A stretch of DNA of 51,234 nt from an endosymbiont of Escarpia spicata (GCA_003349915.1 QFXE01000012.1:1-51234), one strand, 5' to 3'; numbered from the stretch's first letter, positions 7,526-16,354 are shown. Made by a program: numbers and translations. The notes: generated from the sequence alone by a model not told the origin.

Positions 7526-8416
7526 TTAACCTTTTAATCTCTCCATCCCCGCGTCTCCATGCCAGTAACCATTGCAGGTTCCCAGGGGAACATAGCGGTC
7601 GAGCGGGGGTGGTGTTTCGTCCTGCAATGCCTGGTGGAATGCCTCGACGATGCGCCCGGTATGTTGAGATTGGGGGCTGATTCGCAGGACATCCACGCCA
7701 AGCCGTTTCATCTCCGCAGTTTCCGGCAACAGGTTGCAGGTGAGGGAGGAGACGGTCTGGATGCCGTTCAGGGCGAGGAACGGTTTTTTCTCCTGGGTGG
7801 AGAGGAGGCGGCCGTCGGGGTAATCCAGGCATTTGTACTGACAGTCATCCTTCGGGAGATTGTGTGAACGAGCGGTAAAGCAGCGGGCTGAAAGTGTCAG
7901 TGGCATCCGTCCAAAGGCAAAGATTTCAGTTTCCATCCCCTCGGGTCGTTCGGCCTGCATCTCCGCGAGCGTCTCCTTGGAGAGCTCAATCGGCATTACC
8001 CATCGCTTCAGGCCTTTGTTTGCCAATACCTGCAGGGTCGCCGGATTATAGACATTGACTGTCGGTCCGGTGACAAAGGGGACGCCCTGTTTGATGAGCA
8101 GCTGTACCGCGCCCATATCGTTGGCTTCCACCAGGAACCGCCCGTTTTCGCAGAGATGGCGCAGGGTCAGCATCTCAGATTCTGCCTCCAGCAGCGAAAG
8201 GGTGGAAAGCACCACCTCTTTTCCTGCACTGCTCAGCCGGTCAGCCAGATCAAACCAGTCTTCGGTGCGCAGGCTGCGGCGCTTTGAACAGACCGTTTCA
8301 CCGAGGTAGACGATGTCCACCGGCATCTCCGCCACTTCAGCATAGAAGTCGAAGATATCGTCACGCGACCAGTAAAAGAGATTGGGACCAAGGGAGAGTC
8401 GTGGGTTGCTGCTCAT
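7526..8416 (-). CDS. ubiV: UbiV, U32 peptidase-like Fe-S protein for O2-independent ubiquinone synthesis
   Basis: A 296-residue U32-family protein. It opens with LSLGPNLFYW, typical of UbiV. Four conserved cysteines suited to a 4Fe-4S cluster are visible: one in GETVCSKRRS (about residue 43) and three in SARCFTARS and DDCQYKCLDYP. In E. coli UbiU-UbiV catalyses ring hydroxylation steps without oxygen, using prephenate as the hydroxyl donor. The ATG at 8414-8416 is chosen over a TTG 15 bp upstream that overlaps ubiU. The last residues (ERLKG) and the stop are encoded by a TTAAAGG-type sequence related to the neighbouring heptamer array. The gene is 5 bp downstream of ubiU. Confidence 0.92.
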   Translation of the reverse strand: MSSNPRLSLGPNLFYWSRDDIFDFYAEVAEMPVDIVYLGETVCSKRRSLRTEDWFDLADRLSSAGKEVVLSTLSLLEAESEMLTLRHLCENGRFLVEANDMGAVQLLIKQGVPFVTGPTVNVYNPATLQVLANKGLKRWVMPIELSKETLAEMQAERPEGMETEIFAFGRMPLTLSARCFTARSHNLPKDDCQYKCLDYPDGRLLSTQEKKPFLALNGIQTVSSLTCNLLPETAEMKRLGVDVLRISPQSQHTGRIVEAFHQALQDETPPPLDRYVPLGTCNGYWHGDAGMERLKG

Positions 8417-8421
8417 AGTGA

Positions 8422-9417
8422 TTACTGCCAAGGGCGATAGTAGGGGCCGAGGGTGGTGGTGGCGCCTTCCGACACCTTGCCCAATTCACGATTCCATTCG
8501 GCCCGGGCGGAAAATCTGTCAGGATTCTGCTTACAGGCATTGATTGCCTGACGCCAGACTCGCGTGACCTGCGCCACATAGGCAGGACTGCGTTGCCGTC
8601 CCTCGATCTTGATTGCCTCGATGCCGGCCGCTTGCAGTTCAGGTAGCAGTTCCAGCGTATTGAGAGAGGTGGGTTCCTCAATGGCGTAGAAGGTATTCTC
8701 GCCAACTTCAAAACGCCCCTTGCATATGGTCGGGTAGCCTGCCTGCTCGTTTTTTCCATATCGATCTGTCAAGACATCGCCCAAGCGGGACTCCATGCCC
8801 TGAGGGGTCTCTTTGTAGGTGACAAATTTCGCTGGAGAGCAGGCCCCGCATGTGTTGGGGGATTCGCCGGTGACATAGGATGAGAGGATGCAGCGACCCT
8901 CCACCATCACGCAGAGGCTACCAAAACCAAAAATCTCGATGCCGACAGGGCTGTTCTCCACCACGTTTTTCACCTGGCTGAGGGAGAGCACCCGAGGTAG
9001 CACGGCGCGTTTGATGCCGAAGTTCTCCTGATAGAAACGCAGTGCCTCGTAATTTGTACTTGAGGCCTGAACCGATAGGTGCAGGTTGAGATCTGGCCAA
9101 CGGTTACTGGCGTAGTCGAGTACACCGATATCCGCGCAGATCAGCGCATCCACGCCGAGACTGGCGGCAGTGTCCACCGCAGCCTGCCAGCGTTCCCAGC
9201 CATCCGGACGTGGATAGGTGTTGATCGCCAAAAAGACCCGAACGCCTTTGCGACGCGCATAGGCGATGCCGTCGGTAGCTCGCTTCTCGTTGAAATTCAG
9301 GCCCGGGAAATGGCGGGCATTGGTATCGTCCCGCAGGCCGATATAGACCGCATCGGCGCCGTTGTCCACGGCAGCTTTGAGTGAAGGCAGGTTGCCGGCA
9401 GGGCAGACCAGTTCCAT
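8422..9417 (-). CDS. ubiU: UbiU, U32 peptidase-like Fe-S protein for O2-independent ubiquinone synthesis
   Basis: A 331-residue U32-family protein beginning MELVCPAGNLPSLKAAVDNG, the normal UbiU start. The cluster-binding cysteines appear in LCVMVEGRCILSS, NTCGACSPAKF and ICKGRFEV. It forms a heterodimer with UbiV, whose gene follows directly. Together with ubiT upstream, all three anaerobic ubiquinone genes are within 3.4 kb, implying the organism makes ubiquinone under low oxygen or while denitrifying (inference). The short GAGGAATCG leader before the ATG is a reasonable ribosome binding site. Confidence 0.93.
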   Translation of the reverse strand: MELVCPAGNLPSLKAAVDNGADAVYIGLRDDTNARHFPGLNFNEKRATDGIAYARRKGVRVFLAINTYPRPDGWERWQAAVDTAASLGVDALICADIGVLDYASNRWPDLNLHLSVQASSTNYEALRFYQENFGIKRAVLPRVLSLSQVKNVVENSPVGIEIFGFGSLCVMVEGRCILSSYVTGESPNTCGACSPAKFVTYKETPQGMESRLGDVLTDRYGKNEQAGYPTICKGRFEVGENTFYAIEEPTSLNTLELLPELQAAGIEAIKIEGRQRSPAYVAQVTRVWRQAINACKQNPDRFSARAEWNRELGKVSEGATTTLGPYYRPWQ

Positions 9418-9444
9418 ATTCGATTCCTCAGGGTGAAATATTAG

Positions 9445-10359
9445 CTATGCGACTTGTCGGCCGCTGGAGCGGCGCTGACGCAGTTCCTGTTCGATTGCGT
9501 TTAGTACGCGCCATTTTTCTGCGCACCATGCGGGAGCCAGCAGGATATCTCTGGTGGCGGTGCCGGTGAGGCGGTGCCAGACAACATCAGGTGGTGTCAT
9601 CTCCACCAGATCAGCTGCAATAGACACATACTCATCCATAGCCATCGGCTGGTAGCCACCCGCTCTCCAAGTGTTGGCCAATTGAGTGCCTTTTACCACA
9701 TGCAGGGGATGTAGTTTGAGTCCATCGGTACCCAATTCGAGCACGCGGTGCAGCGACTCATGGCAGTGGTGTGCAGACTCTCCAGGAAGCCCGGCAATCA
9801 GGTGGGTGCAGACCTTGATGCCGAGCTGCCTAGCGGCGAGAAGGGTTTTTCTGTACTCCGCAAAACCATGCCCCCTGTTGACACGTTGCAGGGTATCGTC
9901 AAAAGCGGATTGTAGCCCCAATTCCAGCCAGATCTCGGCGCCTTCATTCTGGTATCCCGCAAGCAGCTCAAGCACGGCTGTCGGCACGCAGTCAGGGCGG
10001 GTGCCGATGGAGAGTCCGACGATATCCGCCTCTGCCAGCGCATCGTCATACAGCCGCTTGAGTCGACCGATTTCGTCATAGGTGTTGGTGTACGCCTGGA
10101 AATAGGCGATATATTTTCGTGCACCTGTGCGCTTTCGGATAACCTTGCGACCGGCCTCTATCTGTGTGGCAATGGGCTTTGATTGACGGCCATTAGGGCT
10201 GAAGGATACGTTGTTACAAAAGGTACAGCCGCCTATGCCTTTAGTGCCGTCGCGGTTGGGGCAGGTAAAGGCCGCATCGATGGCAATCTTATGCACCCGC
10301 TCACCGTAGCGGTGCAGCAAATACTGACCGAAAGTGTTGACTTGATCCGCTAACGTCAT
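9445..10359 (-). CDS. TIGR01212-family radical SAM protein (YhcC-like)
   Basis: A 304-residue radical SAM enzyme. The cluster motif is atypical in spacing, CPNRDGTKGIGGCTFC, as usual for the YhcC/TIGR01212 family, followed by NNVSFSPNG. Downstream family motifs include IAYFQAYTNTY, SIGTRPDCVP, WLELGLQSA and THLIAGLPGE. The biochemical role of YhcC is not established. The ATG at 10357-10359 is preferred over an upstream in-frame start because GAGG stands just before it and the family begins near LADQVNTFGQYL. It lies 4 bp downstream of another radical SAM gene, and the pair is probably co-transcribed. Confidence 0.88.
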   Translation of the reverse strand: MTLADQVNTFGQYLLHRYGERVHKIAIDAAFTCPNRDGTKGIGGCTFCNNVSFSPNGRQSKPIATQIEAGRKVIRKRTGARKYIAYFQAYTNTYDEIGRLKRLYDDALAEADIVGLSIGTRPDCVPTAVLELLAGYQNEGAEIWLELGLQSAFDDTLQRVNRGHGFAEYRKTLLAARQLGIKVCTHLIAGLPGESAHHCHESLHRVLELGTDGLKLHPLHVVKGTQLANTWRAGGYQPMAMDEYVSIAADLVEMTPPDVVWHRLTGTATRDILLAPAWCAEKWRVLNAIEQELRQRRSSGRQVA

Positions 10360-10363
10360 CGCC

Positions 10364-10963
10364 TCAGCCGACCCGGTCCAGAACGCGTCGGCGGAAGTTG
10401 ACGCCGAGTTCCCGGGCAAGGGTTTCACAGGCCTCTATATCCACACCCTCCAGTCCGTCGATGGCAGTGGCGGTAACCTCGGAGATGAAACGGGGGGCGG
10501 CTTTTAGAAAATCCAACATTGCCTCATAAGAACCCGGCAGATTGGGGCAGCAGTGTAAATCATAGACTGCTTTATTTTGTGCGTTCATCGAGACCGAGAG
10601 GGCATCGACGCACTCACCCAGAGCCGGCAGGGTATTGTCTTTATGCACAAGGTTGGAGAGTCCGTCTGTATTGACCCGCACGCGTGTACCCCGGTCTTTG
10701 ATTGCACAAGCCACTTCCAGCAACACATTCAGCCGCAGGGTGGGCTCGCCGAAACCGCAGAAGACAACCTCGTCGTATTGTTCCGGGGCGCCGATGGCGT
10801 CGATTATCTCCTGTGCGCCAGGACGGTGGTTCATGGTGAGATCGAACTCATGCACCTGCATGCTGCCCTGAGTTTTAGGGCAGAAGGTGCACTCCAGGGT
10901 GCAACGGTCATTGATGCTGATATAACGGCTGTTGCCGATTGTATAGGCGATCTGTTGTGTCAC
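10364..10963 (-). CDS. Short radical SAM protein (TatD-associated type)
   Basis: A 199-residue radical SAM protein with the standard CxxxCxxC motif CTLECTFC near residues 22-29. The glycine-rich SAM-binding region is VVFCGFGEPTLR, and a strand motif VRVNTDGLSN follows. It is short compared with most radical SAM enzymes, matching the family often found beside tatD, although no tatD is present here. The C-terminal half (ALSVSMNAQNKAVYDLHC) is conserved in that group. Function is unknown. It precedes the YhcC-like gene by 4 bp on the same strand. Confidence 0.82.
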   Translation of the reverse strand: MTQQIAYTIGNSRYISINDRCTLECTFCPKTQGSMQVHEFDLTMNHRPGAQEIIDAIGAPEQYDEVVFCGFGEPTLRLNVLLEVACAIKDRGTRVRVNTDGLSNLVHKDNTLPALGECVDALSVSMNAQNKAVYDLHCCPNLPGSYEAMLDFLKAAPRFISEVTATAIDGLEGVDIEACETLARELGVNFRRRVLDRVG

Positions 10964-11040
10964 AGGTGGATAAGTTGTTTATGCTAAACCGATGTATCCT
11001 ATCGGCTCGTCCGGGCTGGACAATGATCTGAATCAAGCAT

Positions 11041-12492
11041 TTAGCGGGTCAGTTCCTGCATGGCACGACGGCATGTGGTTTTGAAATTGTTGAACTGATC
11101 CGTATTCAGGCTCCCGCCAGCGCTGCCCACGTCAGCATAGAATACACCAATTGGTTTGTCTTTGATGAAGACGGATATGATGAAAAAGCCACTGCTACAG
11201 ACGGTTCGAACGACCGATTCCGGGATCGAAGGCAGGTATTTTACCAGGTTGTCCGGGTTCAGCCACAAGGCTTGGGGTTTCTTCACCAGTATTGAAAAGA
11301 GATTGGGGGAGTGCAGGTCGACCTCGAAGGTTTTTAATGAAGCGCCGTTGTTTTTGTCCACGACAAATCGTGCCTTCAGTGTTTTTCGGTCTGGGGAGAG
11401 CATGGCGAACATAGCTCTCTCCAGACCGTGCTCATCACACAGGGCATGAAGGGTGCGGGTCAGAAGCGCCTGTAATGGATTGGCTTTTGGTTTTGCCTGC
11501 GGTGATTTGCCGCTAGCAGGAGGAGGTTTCACTGCCAGCCGATTTCCCCGGGGTTGCTCAATCTTTGTCACCGGCGCCTGGGGTTTTTTCTTCCTCGTCA
11601 CCCCGGTCTGGGGCAGCCTGAAGGCAGGTAGCGGCAGGGGAAGTGACTGCAACTGGTTGGCCGCAGTAACAGCCAGTCGATGCAGGTAGGTGGATGCCTG
11701 TGTTTCACTGATCCCGATGAATTCAGCCAACAGCTCCAGTTTGTCACTGGCATCATGGCTGTTCCAGCCCGACGCCGTGGCTCTGGCAACAGCAGCAGCC
11801 ATCATCACTGTCAGAGGGCGTGGCTGATAGCTGTTGAAGAGGCCTTGGGACTCTTGTACCAGCTCTGGAAGTTCCCAGCGGTTGCCCAGTCCCAAGTTCA
11901 ACTCTTCCAGGGTGAATCCCAGTACCTCCAGTGCGGCATCCTCGTGCCCGTCACCCTGTTTGATGTGCGCCTGCATATTTTTCATGGTGTCGGGTTCTGC
12001 GACCCAGAGTGCCATTTCGCCAATATCGTGCAGCAGCGCTGCATTGGCGAATGCTTCTGGATGGTGATGTCCCAAACGTTCTGCGAGATTTGCAGCATAG
12101 ATGGCGGCATGTGCGGCTCTGCTGTAGCAATCGAGGAGTCCACGTCTTGGAGGACCCTTGAGCAGATCTTCAAGAACCGGCAACTCACGGGTCATGCGTT
12201 CGATGGTGTCCATGCCGAGCAGGGGGATGGCATTGGCGATTTTTGTAACCGGCTCGCGTGATTTGTTGGGTAAGGTCCTGAGTTGTCTGAAGATGGCCAG
12301 ACTGAATCCGGGATCGTGTTCAACCAGTTTACTGATAGCAGCGTGACTGCCTGAAATGCTGTTCAGTACCTCTCTGACCTGTTTTAGAGTCCGGTGCAGT
12401 GCCGGTAGCGGATCAGTGTGGAGACGGCGTACCCAGTCATTGACGGAATCGGACATCGCGCTTGAGGTTCCTGCAGTTGGAGTTGTTTGCAT
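11041..12492 (-). CDS. HDOD-domain signalling protein with C-terminal GAF-like region
   Basis: A roughly 483-residue soluble protein. Residues about 40-230 form an HDOD domain, with ISKLVEHDPGFSLAIFRQL and the HD-like ALLHDIGEMALW. A basic, proline-rich linker (about 305-350) leads to a C-terminal region (FVVDKNNGASLKTF to GVFYADVGSAGG) that resembles a GAF sensor fold. HDOD proteins act in bacterial signalling and stress or motility control; the exact role here is unknown. The start is uncertain: ATG 12490-12492 is used, and ATG 12454-12456 (MSDSVNDW) is equally possible. An upstream in-frame extension has no support. The gene diverges from rpsF. Confidence 0.8.
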   Translation of the reverse strand: MQTTPTAGTSSAMSDSVNDWVRRLHTDPLPALHRTLKQVREVLNSISGSHAAISKLVEHDPGFSLAIFRQLRTLPNKSREPVTKIANAIPLLGMDTIERMTRELPVLEDLLKGPPRRGLLDCYSRAAHAAIYAANLAERLGHHHPEAFANAALLHDIGEMALWVAEPDTMKNMQAHIKQGDGHEDAALEVLGFTLEELNLGLGNRWELPELVQESQGLFNSYQPRPLTVMMAAAVARATASGWNSHDASDKLELLAEFIGISETQASTYLHRLAVTAANQLQSLPLPLPAFRLPQTGVTRKKKPQAPVTKIEQPRGNRLAVKPPPASGKSPQAKPKANPLQALLTRTLHALCDEHGLERAMFAMLSPDRKTLKARFVVDKNNGASLKTFEVDLHSPNLFSILVKKPQALWLNPDNLVKYLPSIPESVVRTVCSSGFFIISVFIKDKPIGVFYADVGSAGGSLNTDQFNNFKTTCRRAMQELTR

Positions 12493-12570
12493 TCTATTTG
12501 GAGCGGCGGAGGAGGGGAAATCTTTATGCTTTATTCTCCTGCTTCGTAACCTGCAGAAACTGCGTTGGTT

Positions 12571-12680
12571 GCGGAGAATCCCCCCTCTATGTAAAATGCG
12601 CGGTTTTCCCGGTACCCGATATCCGGGTGCCACTCCTTGCCTCACCGCAAATGCGGGAGGCTGCCTATGACCGAAAGGAG
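12571..12680 (+). promoter_or_regulatory. rpsF promoter/leader with two hairpins, possible S6:S18 autoregulatory element
   Basis: TTGGTT and TATGTA about 17 bp apart (around 12571-12600) could be a promoter. The leader then contains GGTACCCG-ATAT-CCGGGTGCC (12611-12631) and the perfect hairpin CCGC-AAAT-GCGG (12645-12656), followed by AAGGAG 5 bp before the rpsF ATG. Many bacteria control this operon by an S6:S18-binding leader RNA with a conserved CCG. The structural match here is suggestive but not proven by eye. Confidence 0.35.
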
Positions 12681-12685
12681 AAACA

Positions 12686-13135
12686 ATGAGGCACTATGAA
12701 GTTGTGTTTCTGGTCCATCCGGACCAGAGTGAGCAGGTCCCTGCCATGATCGAGCGTTATCGCGCTGGTATCGAAGCCACAGAGGGTGTGATTCACCGTT
12801 TGGAGGACTGGGGGCGTCGCCAGATGGCCTATCCCATCAACAAAATCCACAAAGCGCACTATGTGATGATGAACATAGAGTGCGGCAGAGAAGCACTGAA
12901 TGAGCTTGAGAGCGCATTTCGCTTCAATGACGCGGTATTGCGCAACATGATTATCTGTCGCGATGAAGCCATTACTGAGTCCTCGCACCTGGCCAAGTCC
13001 CAGGATGAAGGCGACGAGTCTGTGGGTGATAAGCGCAGAGAGTCTGCCGGTGATAAGCCTAGAGAGTCTGCGGGTGATAAACCCAGCGAGCCTGCGGGTG
13101 ATAAGCCCGAAGAAGCTTCTGCGGACGCCGAATAA
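12686..13135 (+). CDS. rpsF: 30S ribosomal protein bS6 with repetitive C-terminal tail
   Basis: A 149-residue bS6 that binds the central domain of 16S rRNA together with bS18. The start [19 protein letters not shown] and the [21 protein letters not shown] segment are typical. Residues 1 to about 105 form the normal S6 fold. The tail is a tandem octapeptide repeat ([32 protein letters not shown]) followed by an acidic end, encoded by four 24-bp DNA repeats at 13016-13111. Acidic tails occur on gammaproteobacterial S6, and in E. coli RimK adds glutamates there, but an AGDKP repeat is unusual. A strong AAGGAG site precedes the ATG. First gene of the rpsF-rpsR-DUF2232-rplI run. Confidence 0.97.
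   Translation: MRHYEVVFLVHPDQSEQVPAMIERYRAGIEATEGVIHRLEDWGRRQMAYPINKIHKAHYVMMNIECGREALNELESAFRFNDAVLRNMIICRDEAITESSHLAKSQDEGDESVGDKRRESAGDKPRESAGDKPSEPAGDKPEEASADAE
13016..13111. repeat. Four 24-bp tandem repeats inside rpsF
   Basis: Units start at 13016, 13040, 13064 and 13088, each with the core GGTGATAA. They stay in frame and encode an eight-residue E-S/P-x-G-D-K-x-x repeat in the bS6 tail. A few substitutions separate the units, so the array is not freshly made. Confidence 0.95.
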
Positions 13136-13164
13136 CTCACAGGATTATCAAGAGGATATAGACT

Positions 13165-13389
13165 ATGGCGCGTTATTTTCGTCGTAAAAAGTACTGCCGT
13201 TTTACTGCTGAAGGCATCACAGAGATCGATTATAAGGATCTCAATCTGTTGAAGGCCTACGTCAGCGAGAGCGGCAAGATTGTGCCGAGCCGGATTACCG
13301 GGACCAAGGCTAAGTATCAGCGTCAGCTGGCCACCGCCATCAAGCGGGCCCGCTTCCTGGCGTTGCTGCCATACACTGACACGCACTGA
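13165..13389 (+). CDS. rpsR: 30S ribosomal protein bS18
   Basis: A 74-residue bS18, the partner of bS6 in the small subunit. It begins [17 protein letters not shown] and contains the conserved [19 protein letters not shown] and [20 protein letters not shown] segments; length is normal. AGAGGATATAGACT precedes the ATG. It lies 29 bp after rpsF and is followed 31 bp later by the DUF2232 gene, as in other gammaproteobacteria. Confidence 0.98.
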   Translation: MARYFRRKKYCRFTAEGITEIDYKDLNLLKAYVSESGKIVPSRITGTKAKYQRQLATAIKRARFLALLPYTDTH

Positions 13390-13420
13390 GGTATCTGACC
13401 AACCAGCAGGAGAAGTCTGA

Positions 13421-14323
13421 ATGAAGGGGTTGGCATCCTTCGTGATGCGGGGGTCTTCCCAGGCGGTGATGGTAACCACCGTGCTGGCGATGCTCTCTTT
13501 GATACTGCCCCTGCTTGGGATTGTGAGTGCGGCGGTTGTAGGCCTCGTTACTCTGCGTCAAGGGGCGGGTGCAGGACTGAAAATCAGTCTGTTTGCGACC
13601 ATCGCTTGCGGAGTCATGATGGGGGTTGCATTTGGTAATCCATTGCCGGCATTGGGTTTTCTGTTACTCCAGTGGTTACCGCTCTGCCTGCTGGGGGTGA
13701 TGCTGAGAAGCAATCGCTCTTTAAGCCTGACGACCCAGACGGCACTGGCTTTCGGAGTGCTGGCCATTGTGGCGCAGTACCTGATGTTCGGCGACCCGGT
13801 GGCTCAGTGGAAAGAACAGCTTCAGCCGCTGGCTGAGCAGTTTGAGCAAGCCGGTCTGTTTGACTCGACCCAGAGTGGGGATGTGGTCGAACGCATGGCG
13901 GGATGGATGGCCGGAGTGATTGCAGCCGGCATCTTCCTGCAACTGGCGTTCAGTCTCTTTCTGGCGCGATGGTGGCAGGCTCTGCTGTTCAACCCGGGAG
14001 GCTTCCGGGAGGAGTTTCACAGCTTCCGGCTGCAGAAGGCTTTTGCCGTGCTCGGTATCCCCGTATTGGTGGTGCTGCTGGTGCCTGCGGAACAGACGCC
14101 TGAGCTGGCGCGCTACCTGGGGCTGCTGTTGATGGCAATTCTGTTTCTACAGGGGCTGGCGGTGGCGCATGGCAGCTTGGCTGGGCGATCTTCGGGACAG
14201 CTCTGGCTGGTTGGTTTGTACTTTTTATTGATTGTTTTGATGCCACAGTTCGTGATGGTTCTGACGACCATTGGATTGATGGACATCTGGGTAGATTTTC
14301 GTGTTCGGTTTGCAAAGAAATGA
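13421..14323 (+). CDS. DUF2232 (YybS-like) integral membrane protein
   Basis: A 300-residue membrane protein with about eight hydrophobic segments and almost no soluble domain. It matches the DUF2232 family, usually encoded between rpsR and rplI in gammaproteobacteria. Typical features are the N-terminal FVMRGSSQAVMVTT and the C-terminal LYFLLIVLMPQFVMV. The function is not established. AGGAGAAGTCTGA gives a clear ribosome binding site. Being inside a ribosomal-protein operon ties its expression to growth (inference). Confidence 0.85.
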   Translation: MKGLASFVMRGSSQAVMVTTVLAMLSLILPLLGIVSAAVVGLVTLRQGAGAGLKISLFATIACGVMMGVAFGNPLPALGFLLLQWLPLCLLGVMLRSNRSLSLTTQTALAFGVLAIVAQYLMFGDPVAQWKEQLQPLAEQFEQAGLFDSTQSGDVVERMAGWMAGVIAAGIFLQLAFSLFLARWWQALLFNPGGFREEFHSFRLQKAFAVLGIPVLVVLLVPAEQTPELARYLGLLLMAILFLQGLAVAHGSLAGRSSGQLWLVGLYFLLIVLMPQFVMVLTTIGLMDIWVDFRVRFAKK

Positions 14324-14368
14324 AAACCGGCTGAGAAAGACATTTGACCTTATTTAAGGGTGAGAACA

Positions 14369-14818
14369 ATGGAAATTATTCTGTTGCAGAAAGTTGATAA
14401 CCTGGGAAATCTGGGTGACAAAGTAAACGTGAAGTCAGGCTTTGGTCGGAACTTCCTTATTCCTTCCGGCCATGCCGTACCGGCTACTGCCGATAATCTG
14501 GCGGCTTTCGAGGCGCGTCGTGCCGAGCTGGAAAAGGATGCTGCCGCAAAGCTGGCTTCAGCCGAATCCCGCAAAGAGAAACTGGAGACGCTCTCCATCA
14601 GCATCAGCCACAAGGCGGGTGATGAGGGCAAGCTCTTTGGTTCCGTCGGTACTGCCGATATTACAGCCGCTGTCGAGGCTGCAGGCGGCGAGATTTCGAA
14701 GCAGGAAGTCCGTCTGCCGAATGGCCCCTATCGTGTTGCTGGCGAATATGAGGTGGACATCCATCTGCATGCCGACGTCAACGCGGTTATCAAACTGACG
14801 ATCGTTCCCGAAGAGTAA
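14369..14818 (+). CDS. rplI: 50S ribosomal protein bL9
   Basis: A 149-residue bL9, which binds 23S rRNA near the L1 stalk. It starts [19 protein letters not shown] and has the family signature [17 protein letters not shown], then the long helix ([18 protein letters not shown]) and C-terminal domain ([12 protein letters not shown]). The ATG at 14369 is preferred over one 9 bp upstream because family similarity starts exactly there and AAGGGTGAG precedes it. Last gene of the ribosomal run; a hairpin follows at 14840. Confidence 0.98.
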   Translation: MEIILLQKVDNLGNLGDKVNVKSGFGRNFLIPSGHAVPATADNLAAFEARRAELEKDAAAKLASAESRKEKLETLSISISHKAGDEGKLFGSVGTADITAAVEAAGGEISKQEVRLPNGPYRVAGEYEVDIHLHADVNAVIKLTIVPEE

Positions 14819-14839
14819 GTTCTTTCGGCGTTCTATCAT

Positions 14840-14879
14840 TGCCCCGGCCGGTCATGCACTCGCCGGGGCATTTGTGTTT
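14840..14879 (+). terminator. Probable terminator after rplI
   Basis: TGCCCCGGC (14840-14848) and GCCGGGGCA (14862-14870) form a perfect 9-bp GC-rich stem, followed by an interrupted T-rich stretch (TTTGTGTTTG). It separates the ribosomal genes from dnaB. Confidence 0.7.
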
Positions 14880-14947
14880 GTGGCGTACTGAAAATCGATC
14901 GCTTTGGATGGTAATATGTCAGCCCGATCACAGCCTGCTTGAGACAA

Positions 14948-16354
14948 ATGTCTGAACCCGACTATCCACAAGAGATTGCCGATTACCCGGATCATGCCGC
15001 TGAAGCCCTGAAGGTTCCGCCTCATTCGATTCAGGGTGAACAGTCGGTATTGGGGGCACTGATGCTCGACAATGCCACCTGGGATCAGGTGGCAGACTTG
15101 GTGGTGCAGGATGATTATTATCGCAAAGAGCATCGACTGATCTTCGGGGCTATTGCCTCGCTGGCAGAGAATAGCCAGCCTTTTGACGTAGTTACCCTGG
15201 CCGAGACTTTGGAGCAACAGGGGGCTTTGGAGGATGCGGGCGGCCTGCCCTATCTGGTTCGCCTGGTGGAAGATACTCCCAGCGCCGCCAATATTAAGTC
15301 TTACGCCGGTATCGTGCGTGAATATTCTGTGATGCGGCACTTGATCTCCGTCGGTACGGAGATTTCAGATAGCGCCTTTCATCCACAGGGTCGGGACTCG
15401 GCTGAGTTGCTCGATAACGCCGAGCGCAAGGTTTTTGAGATTGCGGAGCAGCGCTCCAAAGGTGGCGGGGGATTTAGTCCGATAAAGTCGCTGCTGACCA
15501 AGGCGGTAGACCGGATCGAGGCGCTGTTTCAGCAGGACGAGCCGATCACAGGTGAAAGTACAGGTTTCACCGATTTTGATGCAATGACCTCCGGGCTGCA
15601 GCCCGCAGACCTGATTATCGTTGCTGGCCGGCCGTCCATGGGCAAGACCACTTTTGCCATGAATGTTGCGGAAAATGTGGCGATCAAGGGAAAAAAAGCG
15701 GTTGCAGTCTTCAGCATGGAGATGCCGGGGGATTCGCTGGCGATGCGCATGATGTCCTCACTGGGACACATCGATCAGCTACGGGTGCGTACCGGCAAGC
15801 TGGAGGATGATGAGTGGCCCCGCCTGACATCCGCAGTCAGTATGCTGGCGGAGACCAAGCTGTTTATCGATGATACCCCTGCCATGTCGCCAACCGAGGT
15901 GCGGGCTCGCGCGCGGCGCCTCAAGCGGGAAAACCCCGATCTGGGACTGATCGTACTCGACTATCTGCAACTGATGCAGGCGCCGGGTGAGGGGGATAAC
16001 CGCACCAACGAGATATCTGCCATCTCCCGCTCTCTCAAGGCATTGGCCAAAGAGTTGTCGGTGCCTGTTATGGCGCTGTCACAGCTCAATCGAAGTCTGG
16101 AGTCCCGCACCAATAAACGTCCCATCATGTCAGACCTGCGTGAATCAGGGGCCATCGAGCAGGATGCGGATTTGATCGTCTTCATCTATCGGGATGAGGT
16201 CTACAATGAAGACAGTACGGACAAGGGGCTGGCGGAGATCATCATTGGTAAACAGCGTAACGGTCCCATCGGCACCACGCGTCTCACTTTCCTCGGAAAA
16301 TATACAAAGTTCGAAAACTACATCGATGATGGCTATAGTGATGAGGGTTATTGA
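14948..16354 (+). CDS. dnaB: Replicative DNA helicase DnaB
   Basis: A 468-residue hexameric replicative helicase. The N-terminal domain includes VPPHSIQGEQSVLGALMLD. The RecA-like domain has Walker A in VAGRPSMGKTTFAMN (about residue 225), the FSMEMPGDSLAMRM helix, Walker B in LGLIVLDYLQLM, and SDLRESGAIEQDADLI. The length is normal and no intein is seen. The ATG at 14948 is chosen over an upstream TTG. Its TGA stop overlaps the ATG of alr (TGATG), indicating translational coupling. Confidence 0.98.
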   Translation: MSEPDYPQEIADYPDHAAEALKVPPHSIQGEQSVLGALMLDNATWDQVADLVVQDDYYRKEHRLIFGAIASLAENSQPFDVVTLAETLEQQGALEDAGGLPYLVRLVEDTPSAANIKSYAGIVREYSVMRHLISVGTEISDSAFHPQGRDSAELLDNAERKVFEIAEQRSKGGGGFSPIKSLLTKAVDRIEALFQQDEPITGESTGFTDFDAMTSGLQPADLIIVAGRPSMGKTTFAMNVAENVAIKGKKAVAVFSMEMPGDSLAMRMMSSLGHIDQLRVRTGKLEDDEWPRLTSAVSMLAETKLFIDDTPAMSPTEVRARARRLKRENPDLGLIVLDYLQLMQAPGEGDNRTNEISAISRSLKALAKELSVPVMALSQLNRSLESRTNKRPIMSDLRESGAIEQDADLIVFIYRDEVYNEDSTDKGLAEIIIGKQRNGPIGTTRLTFLGKYTKFENYIDDGYSDEGY

